Source: Larix kaempferi (taxonomy: Eukaryota > Streptophyta > Pinopsida > Pinales > Pinaceae). Taken from it: DNA of 64,000 nt. Location: positions 23,394,501 through 23,458,500 of the forward strand of contig BSBM01000753.1 of assembly GCA_027924585.1 (NCBI GenBank), read 5' to 3'. Position numbers and translations under genes: made by a program. A model generated the notes under the pieces. It worked only from the letters and a program-made list of their open reading frames with translations. It ran no database searches and was not told where the DNA came from. Shown piece by piece: positions 54,284-64,000 of this stretch; position 1 is the first letter of the stretch, and the number at the start of each line of letters is the position of its first letter.

Positions 54284-54883
54284 TTTTAAGATTCAATATG
54301 TTAAGACAGAAAATATCAGCATTACATTCCATTTCACAAGAATAGCATATACATGATCACTAAAAGAACAACAAGCACAGCATAAACACAAGAGACACAG
54401 ATTTATCCTGGAAAACCCTCATGGGGTAGAAAACCCAGTAAAGCTTCCTCAATATAGATGACCAGCAAATACAAAGATCTAAACCCTAGACATGATCTCC
54501 TTCTCCTCCATAGCAGATCTCTCCCTCACCTATGCGCCAATCACAAGTGAGTGTAATGAATGTGAGTGATAAATGAGAAACACACCTCCTCTATTTATAC
54601 ACTACTCCGACTTGTCTTTTACATTAACTAGGTCGGCCCCGACTTAGCTAATTAACATAATGTGGCAGGGCCGACCCACTAGGGTGGTTTAATAACCCTT
54701 TAACCCACATGACTCATACAAGGCCGACCCCCACTAGGGAAGTCTAATAACCCAAGTTACCACATTCTCAATGGAGGAATAAAACATCTCCGGATATACA
54801 ATAAGGTCTTCACGGAGGAATGAAACATCTCCAGAATAATAAAGTACAAATATAATATTCTTAGGAGTTACAATATTTCAACA
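54284..54883 (-). repeat. 3' LTR of Copia element 2
   Basis: 600 bp, a close copy of 60280-60882. It ends CAACA on the plus strand. Directly after it, the minus-strand reading GTTAAGGGGAG (54884-54895) is the polypurine tract. Confidence 0.9.
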
Positions 54884-54896
54884 CTCCCCTTAACGA
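54884..54896 (-). other. Polypurine tract of Copia element 2
   Basis: Minus-strand CGTTAAGGGGAG directly before the 3' LTR, matching in place and form the tract of element 1 (GTTAAGAGGGAG). Confidence 0.78.
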
Positions 54897-56291
54897 GAAG
54901 GATATTATAACAACATCTGCAGGAGCAAGGAGTCATCAACATCATACATGATACATCTATAAATCATTGGAAGCTTTCTTCATACATCATCATCAGTAAC
55001 TCAACAGTTACTGGAACGTCATCATCTTCAGTACTGAGTCTTCATCTTCTGCAGCACTCGATCAGCTACAGCATCATCATCATCTCGATCTACAACATCT
55101 CGATCATCTTGATCTATAGCATCTGGATCATCACAGCATACTCTGCAATACACAAAATCCTATTACGGGATGATCAATCCCTCTCACTTTAGGACATAGG
55201 TCCATGGATGATACAATCCAGATCAAATTCCAAGATGATCAATCCTTATCAATTTTAGACAAGTCTCATGTCTATGGACGATGCAATCCAGATCTACTTC
55301 TAGGATGATCAATCCTTATCAATTTTATACAAGTCCCATGTCCATGGACAATGCAATCCTGATCTACTTCCAGGATGATCAATCCTTATCAATTTTAGAC
55401 AAGTCTCATGTCTATGGATGATGCAATCCAGTCACGTACATTTTGAACGAAAGGTTCAGGGACGATGCAGTCCTATCACGTACCTTTTGAACCAAATGTT
55501 CAGGGATGATGCAGTCCTCTCATGTACCTTTTGAACCAAATGTTCAAGGACGATGCAGTCCTATCACGTACCTTTTGAACCAAATGTTTAGGGACGATGC
55601 AGTCCTCTCACGTACCATTTGAGCCAAATGTTCAAGGACAATGTAGTCCTATCACGTTCCTTTCGAACCAAGGCTCCAGGGACGATGCAGTCCTATCACG
55701 TACATTTTGAACCAAGGGTCCAGGGACGATGCAGTCCTATCAAGTACATTTTGAACTAAACGTTCAGGGACGATGTAGTCCTATCACGTACATTATGAAC
55801 TAAACGTTCAGGGACGATGCAGTCCTATCACGTACATTTTGAACTAAACATTCAGGGACGATGCAGTCCTATCACGTAAATTTTGAACTAAACGTTCAGG
55901 GATGATGCAGTCCTATCACATACATTTTGAACTAAACATTCAGGGACGATGCACTCCTATCACATCCACTAGGGACCACTTCTAGGAGACATATGTCTAT
56001 GGATCTCTTTTAGGACATGTGTCCAGGGATGATACAATCCCTCTCATCCACTAGGGACCATTTCTCGGAGACATCTATCTATGGATCAATTTAGGGACCG
56101 AAGTCCAAGTATGATACAATCCCTCCTCATCCACTTAGACAAAGTCTAAGGACCATATATCGACCTCATCATCGGAACCGATAACCTCATGATTGACCTC
56201 ATCATTGGAACATGTAACCTCATCATCGACACAAGTGTCGTCATCATCGACCTTACCATCGATACAAGCAATCTCATCATCAGTGACCATA
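54897..56291 (-). repeat. 3' non-coding tandem-repeat tract of Copia element 2
   Basis: About 1.4 kb between RNase H and the polypurine tract. One array of ~70-bp units at about 55180-55430 (core GATGATCAATCCTTATCAAT). A second array of about twelve 44-bp units at about 55440-55970 (core GGGACGATGCAGTCCTATCA). Looser repeats of TAGGGACCA(C/T)TTCT and ACCTCATCATCGG follow to 56280. The units differ from those of element 1, though both are rich in GATGATGC/CATCATC words. No coding sequence. Confidence 0.85.
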
Positions 56292-57330
56292 TCACTCCAC
56301 CTTTCTAGGAGGGTCCTTCTGAACTACACCAAGCTTGTCTCGGAAATACTCAAACTTTACTCCAGACAGAGGTTTGGTCAATATATCAACAACTTGTTCA
56401 TCAATGCTCACATACTCGAGCTTTATAGCTCCTTCCTGCACCATATCCCGTATATAGAAAGATCGGATCTCAATGTGTTTTGACTTATCATGGAACACTG
56501 GATTCTTATTCATCTTGATACAACTCTGGTTATCACACAAGATCATAGTGGGGTCCAGCTTTAAGTCAAACAATCCTGATAACAATTTTTGAAGCCATAC
56601 AACTAGCAGAGCAAGTAGCTATATATTATGCTTTAGCTATACTGAGAGCCACACTATATTTCTTCCTGCTAAACCACGAGATCATGGTAGATCCCAGACA
56701 ATAACAGCTGCCCGATGTGCTCTTCCTATCTGATACTTCCTTCCCAATTGGCATCTGTGAAGCCATATAATCTGAAGTCATGATCTCCAAGATAACATAG
56801 ACCAAAGTCTATCTTACCCTTTAGGTACCTCATCACATGCTTTGCAACTATTAGGTGAACATGCCTGGGTGCCACTAGATACTGACTCAAGGTTTTCACA
56901 TCAAAGCATATATCTAGCCTGATATTCATCCGATACATCAATGACCCAATAATCTGTCTGTACAGAGTCACATTCACTAACTCTAATGATTCATCAGCTA
57001 ACAACTTCAGGTTGGAACCCATGAGAGTGGCCATGGCTTTACATTCCAACATATCAAATCTTCTCAATATTTCCACAGCATACTTTCCCTGGTTGAGAAA
57101 GATTCATTTTGGGCCTTGCCATACTTCCAGACCTAGGAACTAATTCATCAATCCGAGATTTTTCATCTCAAGTTCTGTAGCTAGATTCTTCTTGCTTTCC
57201 ATGATCTGTTTCTCATTTCCTATCAGAAAGAGATCATCCACATATAATAATAGTATCATCCATAACCTTAAGGTAAGGGTTAGGATCAGCTTTACTTTTG
57301 GTACAACCCAAGCTTTTCAAGAAGCTATCA
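56292..57330 (-). pseudogene. Copia pol fragment: RT–RNase H, degenerate (element 2)
   Basis: In minus-strand order: traces of RT (GRIDSFLKSLGCTKSKADPN, about 57345-57285), the YVDD box (about 57230-57245), GKYAVEILRRFDMLECKAMA (from about 57090), MGSNLKLL, IIGSLMYRMNIRLDICFDVK, then RNase H with CDNQSCIKMNKNPVFHDKSK and the terminal VDILTKPLSGVKFEYFRDKL. The end is at 56292. Frameshifts near 56590 and 56720 and several stops break it. The sequence is closest to the fragment in element 1. Confidence 0.9.
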
Positions 57331-57785
57331 ATTCTCCCTCTGTGACTGAACATCATTCCTACTCTGAATGATCTTCTGCATATCTATCCGTGCCATCTAT
57401 CATCAGATGGGTCTATTAATATGAGCCTCAAGATCATTTGAACTCTGTGGTGAGTTCCTTTTTGCATCAATCTAAGAGAAGAATGTCATCTGTATAGAGA
57501 CACCATCTTCAACCTTGTAGCAAAGATTGAAATCTGCATCACCCATGGTGATCATTAATCTCATCAAATGACTATCGATCATGGGTGCTCGTACAAAGTT
57601 TTCTTCTATTTCACCATTTAAGAGAATGGTCTTTATCTAGCCACTTGGAGCAAACATCTCGTCATGATCCTCTTCCTCTTTCTAAGAGAATCTTCTAGCC
57701 ACAAGCCTTCTATATTACGTTTGATTTGTAAGTCTTCTTGTTGAACATCCATTACTCGTTCTTTGGAATAGATGTTCATCATCCT
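57331..57785 (-). other. Unassigned part of Copia element 2
   Basis: The minus strand reads as patchy coding (for example VMQISIFATRLKMVSLYR in one frame) but I recognise no gag or pol motif. It has no counterpart in element 1. It may be a remnant of deleted upstream coding sequence. Confidence 0.35.
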
Positions 57786-60267
57786 TCACATGATCTTTCC
57801 TACAAATCAAATTTAATTACATGATTAGTAATACTTCATAATCATCAAATGATGTTGAGATTTCAATGATAACCTATCGTGCATATAGATATGATTCACA
57901 TAGTCATGCAACTATCTTGACCAATACTTTCGCACAACACTTTTCCATATCCTGTATGCATACAGTGGTTATCTAGATGCCTTCCATCTTTACCATAACA
58001 TACTATCGAGAGCGTGCAAAGCTCTTCGCATGTTAGAAAAGAGGTTTCATTCTAGACAAGCAACAATGGAATGTTTGTCCAACTTACCAATCATATGCAT
58101 ATTAGTAGTATAGTTGTTCAATGCTATATGAATGTTTACACTCAGCATGATATATTCTAGGAATGCATATAACTACTATGAGCAATATCATTTACTATTC
58201 AGAGATTCAAGAAGTAATTCAAATGACAACTTAAATACTTATCTTTTATATTTGTGTGGTTGCCTCCCGCTCGATCTCTATTTTCCCTTCATGATTATAT
58301 GTCTTTGAGCTTCTATCCATCTTGGACATCTATGCATGCTCAAGTGTGCACTAGTGTCATCTTCATGATCTCATACATAATCATGCATTTATTAGTATAG
58401 TCTCAATAGTATCAAAACATTATGATTCTAAATAATCTTAAGTATGTATGGTCATGATCATTTCATACATAGGTATACTTACCTAAGATCCTAACGCAAA
58501 GTAGAATTCTAACTGATATAGGAAAACATACCTGGTTATCATGTCAGCTAGTTATGTCTAACATACCTACATAATGTCTTCTTGTTCTCTTCAATGACTT
58601 AGAGACCTTGTGCTAGAACCTGCATATCTCATAGGTTAAGCATAGTAGAATAAAGTCATACATACCTCGTAAGTAGAGCTTCTTTGTGATCCATGAGTCT
58701 TTGTCTTCATGTCAACATGGTCATATGTTCTTGGTCTAGAACTTTCTTGATGTACCTTTCATGTTAGCAGACAACATCAACCTCATACAACACCACAGTG
58801 CATTAGTACAATCATAAGTGTCATAATCCTAATCAATGAATGTCTTCTATCATTCACATGAATTCATTATCAAACAACCGTAATTGTACTAACCTCAATA
58901 GCATGAAGACAATCATATTTATCAACTTAATCAAGAATTAGATTTCAAGAGCATACCTGTGACTTCTCAAGTCATAGTTGACAAGTAGTCTTCTTATGTA
59001 AGTCCTTAGCCTCATCTCCCTCTAGAACTAGAACTTCTTCACTTATACAGGAGTCCAATTCATTTTCTGCTAGGATTAACCTAATCCACTTTGACTTGTT
59101 GAAACTGGATCTGAAGCTGGATTAGGGTTTGTTAGAGAAACCCTAAAAATTCAAAATTTGAATTTCAAACTTCTGAAAGGATGGAAACATGTGCCTTGCT
59201 GAGCTAGTCAAGTTGGTATACTCAGATTTTGAAAACTTCAAAATTTGACCCCTCAAAATTGCCTTTGAAACTTCTGGATTCACTGGACAAGACCTCGAAC
59301 TAGGGTTTGATAAAGCCTAGTCTTTTTCCCATCCAAAAGGTTTTATCTTGTGCTCTAAACTTCAATTTTTCTGAGGAGCTTCTAGCCATGGTTAGAGATT
59401 TCAAAAATTCCAACTTTTGCAGAAGCCCTAATTTTCCACCTTTTCGATCAAAATCCCGAACTAGGGTTTGATCAAGCCCGGCCTTGTACCCAACCAAAAA
59501 ATTCGATCTTGGTCTCTAAATTTCAATTTTGATGAGGAGAATCCAACCGCGGTCTCTGACTCCAAGAATTTAAACTTTCTCCGAAACCCTAATTTCCCAT
59601 AGTAGTGACGATCCAAAAATGAAGGTGCTCAAAATCCTATTTTGTTTGGACAAAAATATGCACCTGATTGTTTCTAGTGTAACTCCGAAACTACGAACCC
59701 ATAGGGTCTGAAAATTCTACTTGTGGTAGCCTAACCTATCATCTTTCCAACCCCATAGGTCTGACCTCAATTGGATTTTCTGAGAGAGAGTTATGCTATG
59801 TGTCGCAACGTGACCTGTTTATTGGATAAAACAGGAGAGCGAACTTGTATGGCGTGCCACGTGTCACTGGTTCAATTTCGGCATCTGAAAAAGTTACCTG
59901 AGAAACTAAAGTCTCTGCCCTACCTATCATTTTTTACAAAATTTCATTTGGAGCTTCATAGCTGAAGTTGTGACCTTTTTTTTTCTTGGTCACTTGTTTA
60001 TGACTGAGATCTAGAAGAGGGAGAAAGCCTAACTTGTACTGATGATAAATCACAAATTACAACGAATTAGAAGTTGTGCTTCATACACAAGGTACCTAGG
60101 GATGTTGTCTACGACCTGTAAAGGTTTCAGGTCCTGAACCTTCGCCAAAATGGATTTATAGCGAAATTTCCATGATGAATGGTTTTTGCTATATAAAACC
60201 CTAACCTTCAAATTGTCACAAGTGAAGCAAGTGTCATGAGTGCCATACATTTCCTTCCTTTAGGTTA
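57786..60267 (-). other. Long non-coding leader of Copia element 2
   Basis: It aligns with 3615-6175 of element 1 over its whole length. In element orientation it ends TTTGATTTGTAG|GAAAGATCAT, the same splice-acceptor-like word. TGCCACGTGTCACT (G-box/ABRE type) lies at about 59855. No ORF with features; the short frames at 59300-59497, 59771-59965 and 60050-60250 are not genes. Confidence 0.7.
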
Positions 60268-60279
60268 GCTCTGATACCA
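60268..60279 (-). other. Primer binding site (tRNA-iMet type), Copia element 2
   Basis: Minus-strand TGGTATCAGAGC directly after the 5' LTR end, identical to that of element 1. Confidence 0.92.
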
Positions 60280-60882
60280 TGTTAAGATTCAATATCTTAA
60301 GACAGAAAATATCAACATTACATTCCATTTCACAACAATAGCATATACATGATCATTGAAAGAACAACGAGCACAGCATAAACAAAAGCGACGCAGATTT
60401 ATCCTGGGAAACCCTACTGCAGTAGAAAACCCAGTAAAGCTTCCTCAATATAGATGACCAGCAAATACAAAGATGTAAACTGTAGACATGATCTCCTTCT
60501 CCTCCATAGCATATCTCTCCCTCACCTATGCGTTAATCACAAGTGAATGTAATGAATGTGCGTGTGATAAATGAGGAACACACCTCCTCTATTTATACAC
60601 TACTCCAACTTGTCTTTTGCATTAACTAGGTCGGCCCCAACTTAACTAATTAACATAATGTGGCAGGGCCGACCCCACTAGGGTGGTTTCATAACCCTTT
60701 AACCCACATGACTCATACAGGGCCGACCCCCACTAGGGAAGTCTAATAACCCAAGTTACCACATTCTCCACGGAGGAATAAAACATCTCCGGATATACAA
60801 TAAGGTCTTCACAGAGGAATGAAACATCTCCGGAATAATAAAGTACAAATATAATATTCTTAGAAGTTACAATATTTCAACA
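60280..60882 (-). repeat. 5' LTR of Copia element 2 with TATA box
   Basis: 603 bp. The minus strand carries TATAAATA (plus strand 60590-60597), in the same place as in element 1. The two families' LTRs share islands such as ACTAGGTCGGCC/ACTAGGTC(A)GCC and AATAACCCTTTAACCCACATG. Confidence 0.92.
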
Positions 60883-60887
60883 ACATT

Positions 60888-62535
60888 TCTTAATAAGTCA
60901 TATGCAATCAAGTAAGATGGTAAAACTTACTCTTTTTCTAAACATGCCATATAGTTAGCTAAATAACAACATCATCACATACCATGTTATCAACCACAAG
61001 TATGTGCACCAAGTGTAACGAACTTTACTTAACACATAGTGTTCACATTTCAACACAATGTTTATGAGCTTACCATTCATATTAAAAGTTATAGAGGCTA
61101 AGGGTATCAACCCAGGTTTAATATTCAACCAATAACTCTTCACCCTAATCCTCAAATATTCTAAGGTATAAAGAATTATATAAGAGTCTATTCAAATCAA
61201 TCACACTGCTCTACTTTCACACATCGAAGGTGATGTCAAGTCGAGGTCCTGGCCAACCAAGCATGGTTACTCAATGTATGTCTATGAAACAAAGTTTAAT
61301 TGATCATATGATCAATGATGAGCATGCACATGCTAGGGAAACTTAGCAGCATAATTCATTACCTCCCTGAAATGTTACCTCATCATAAATTTATCATATA
61401 TTATTAATACTAGTACCCAACCAATACTACAAACAAGCAAGATCACATCTAATCTCTTGAAATTTAATCAATCTTATATCTTTCTCATAATGATTCATTT
61501 CTTACAACATTAAAATCTAGATATCAATGAATTAATATCACCAACAAGTCATTATAATGCTTAAATTATATAAGCATCCACCATTCACTATGCAAAACAA
61601 TCACATTCTTTTCAGTGACTATACTATAGCATTGGCATGTACATATATACTCTTGGCAACAATTCCATCATATGTCCACGAGTAGCTAACCAACATGAGT
61701 ACACAATAATATCATAATTAATAGAGAACATTTCTACATTTCAAATAAATCAAATTTAATTGAACAACAACAATAACATGGCATAAAATAAACATTTATC
61801 TTGAACAAGTTGTCCCAGGCAATTGAATGTGCAAGTGCAACATTCCTTCCCAACCATAGGCGTTCTGTACAACATGTATTATTTCTACCGAGGGGCCACA
61901 CCCTCAGTTGGATAACATGTCCACTAGGGAGAAGGAACAATATAAATCTTTCACAAATATTTCTCACCATAACTTGAACATATGACTATCCTCAAAGATC
62001 TGCTTGGAGTTGATTTTCAATTAAGGTAGAATAGTAAAGCTTGTTTTTAAACACTAAAGCATAGTTTTAAACAATTAATATACAAGTATTTAATATTCAA
62101 TTAGAAAACTTGACTCTGAAATAAAAGAGATCTCTCTTAGACATTATAACTCCATTATGAGCACTTAGAACAATAGAGCCCTTGACACTTAGAAACTACC
62201 CAAAATAAGCCCTTGACTCTAATTCAATAGAGTTTGGTTCTTAACAGTTAAAGTAAGAGATCTCAACTACCAATCTTTCAATAACAAACTATGCAACTTG
62301 GCTCTCAAACGTTGAGGCTTGGATTTCAAACAAGAAGTTTAACTTTTAAACAACAAGCTTGGCTTCCGAATAACATAATGCTCAACTCTTACATTATTCA
62401 AGATTTCTACATGTATAATTTCAATTTAAAAATTACACACAACAACATGGAGCAATATAAAAGTAAAAATGGGCCGATTGTTATAACCAAATCACCCTTT
62501 CTTTTATACATTAACCAAATGGGTCGACCCTCAAC
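60888..62535. other. AT-rich DNA, nothing recognised
   Basis: No coding sequence with motifs. Loose repetition of CTTAGA(A/C) and CTTGACTCT words begins about 62110. The short frames at 60955-61155, 61734-61970 and 62291-62539 are unremarkable. Confidence 0.4.
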
Positions 62536-62539
62536 CTGA

Positions 62540-63700
62540 GATCGCCCTTTGTACTAGCATGCATCAAACAAAACAAAGATTAATATTATCAAGGGTCAAA
62601 CCTCCCTCAAAAGTTTCCCTATTTAATAGCAATAAGATTAATATTTTCAAGGGACAAATCTCCCAAGGAGTCACCCTATTCTACAACAATAAAATTAATA
62701 TATGAAACTAATTCAAGGGAAGTCGTCTCTTCTTTCTACAATAACATATAATTAATTAAATTAGAGGGGACTCGACTCTCCTCAGGGGGGCATACCTCTC
62801 CTTCACAAATGTAGAATCATTAATATATACCAACAATAATAAAATTTAGGTTAAAGGGGAATCCGTATTCTTCACAAATACAGACACATTAATTAATTAA
62901 TTGCAGTAACAAGGGACAACTCCCTCATATACTAAAGGTTGAATCTAAACAAATAAAATAACAAGGGGCTCGGGCCTCCTCAGGGAGGTTGCCCCTCTTT
63001 CTCTCTAGAATGAGTGGGAACTACCCTCCTGATCAACACAGGAGCAATAATAAATCAATTTTCAAAAGCATTGATATATTTAACTAGACCCAGAAAGGAA
63101 ATGCCCTCTCTACTCAACAGAAGCAATAATAGAATTAGGTTAAATGGAATTCCACTTTCCTAAGGGAGAATGTCCCTCTCTTCACAATTGCATAAACCTC
63201 TCTCCTTTAAATAGGATCACGAAGGGGAAATACCCTCTCTCCTTTACCACTGAAGCAAATAAAGGATCACAAGGGGAAACTCCCTCTCTCCTTTATCACC
63301 GAATAAATTAAATATTTATAAAATAGAACCACAAGGGAAACACCCTCTCCTTATCGGACTTATTCATTCAACATAGAAACTATAAAATACTAAAAAATAT
63401 GAGGGGACTTGTCTCTCCTCAAGGAAGTCATCCCTCTTCTCGGCAACTCAGAAGCAATGAGATATTGTAAATAAAATCACCAAGGGCACGCCCTCTCCTT
63501 TTAACACAAAAGAAGTAAGATAGGATCACAAAGGGGAAATGCCCTTTATTTTTCAACACAAAAGCCATAAGATATTATACATAGATTCATCAAGGTGAAA
63601 CACCCTTTTTTATTTAGCACATAAGTAATAATTAAATTAACTACAATCACAAAGGGAAATGTCCTCTCCTGCTTAAGCTTAGAAGCATATATATAAGGGC
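62540..63700. repeat. Degenerate array of GGG…CCC hairpin units
   Basis: Irregular units of roughly 60-90 bp, each with a short inverted pair such as AAGGGGAAATGCCCTTT, AAGGGAAACACCCTCT or AAGGGGAAACTCCCTCT, followed by AT-rich DNA with AAGCAATAA- or ACACAAAAG-like words. About 14-16 units can be counted. No coding frames. Confidence 0.7.
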
Positions 63701-64000
63701 TGGTGCAAGCTAATGAGGGTCTCTTTTGACATTATAGATGCAATAGAAAACTGAAAAAACAAGCATATATAAACTTACATGGATATTTTGAAATACTTAT
63801 ACAATGAATCTTTCTTTAAGAAAAAAAAAATGAAATATAGGGAATTGAATCATGTTTTAAGATATATAAATTTTATCTATTGAAAATGTTCATAACTATC
63901 TCAATTTTGATCTTTTATAACAAGTACTTTTTAGTTTTTTAGTAAATTTAAGGTATATTTCTTTTCTTTGAGTTCCTAAGTGATGGAGTCGACATACAAA
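63701..64000. other. AT-rich end of window
   Basis: No gene, repeat boundary or RNA gene seen. Confidence 0.4.

Larger units (their letters stand above)
54284..60882 (-). mobile_element. Ty1/Copia LTR retrotransposon, element 2 (gag-less)
   Basis: About 6.6 kb, minus strand, same lineage and layout as the element at 203-6779. LTRs are at 54284-54883 and 60280-60882, with the TGTTAAG start preserved on the right and mutated to TTTTAAG on the left. The flanking pentamers gcatt (54279-54283) and acatt (60883-60887) match at 4 of 5 positions. Primer site and polypurine tract are in place. Only RT–RNase H fragments are recognisable inside (56292-57300). Confidence 0.92.

Overview
The window is nuclear DNA of a seed plant with a large, repeat-dominated genome, most likely a gymnosperm (conifer). 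The grounds are three degenerate plant gene copies (exocyst EXO84C, an ABCA-type ABC transporter, an MFS transporter of the MOT2/MFSD5 type), several plant LTR retrotransposons nested in older repeats, and a large ORF family at 9.5-13.2 kb that I associate from memory with conifer repeats. The conifer assignment is inference. I see no intact host protein gene. Nearly every reading frame is a retroelement remnant or a pseudogene with stops or frameshifts.

Layout. 1-20.7 kb: three partial copies of one repeat family. Its landmarks are an AT-rich segment with a TATTTAAA box (A), a 44-bp tandem repeat (B), a segment with GGTCGGTCGACC-type dyads (C) and a segment with CCGCAATTGCGG dyads (D). The middle copy carries a ~1,210-codon gene relic (9511-13150) with a globular N-terminal part, a Pro/Thr/Ser-rich linker and a coiled-coil C-terminal part, and no enzymatic domain I recognise. 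A Copia element (203-6779, minus strand, TSD gtttt) sits inside the coding part of the first copy. A putative 3.6-kb solo LTR (14669-18263) separates copies two and three.

20.7-35.8 kb: AT-rich DNA with local tandem duplications; an EXO84C pseudogene (minus) head-to-head with an intron-containing ABCA pseudogene (plus); an MFS pseudogene; a tRNA-like sequence; a foldback element with CACTA-like tips; and a truncated Copia pol followed by a probable 3' LTR.

35.8-49.4 kb: a complete 13.6-kb Ty3/Gypsy element (TSD agtat, LTRs ~1.69 and 1.66 kb). In order it holds gag with five zinc-knuckle motifs, protease, two capsid-like modules, RT-RNase H, integrase, an intergenic TATA box, and a third ~950-codon ORF ending in coiled coil. 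All stops inside RT-RH-INT are explainable by C-to-T or G-to-A transitions.

49.4-64 kb: unrecognised AT-rich DNA, then a second Copia element (54284-60882, minus strand) from the same lineage as the first, with the same unusual layout: a ~2.5-kb leader, no gag, protease or integrase that I can find, a truncated RT-RNase H, then a long tandem-repeat tract before the 3' LTR. The window ends in a degenerate array of short GGG..CCC hairpin units (about 62540-63700).
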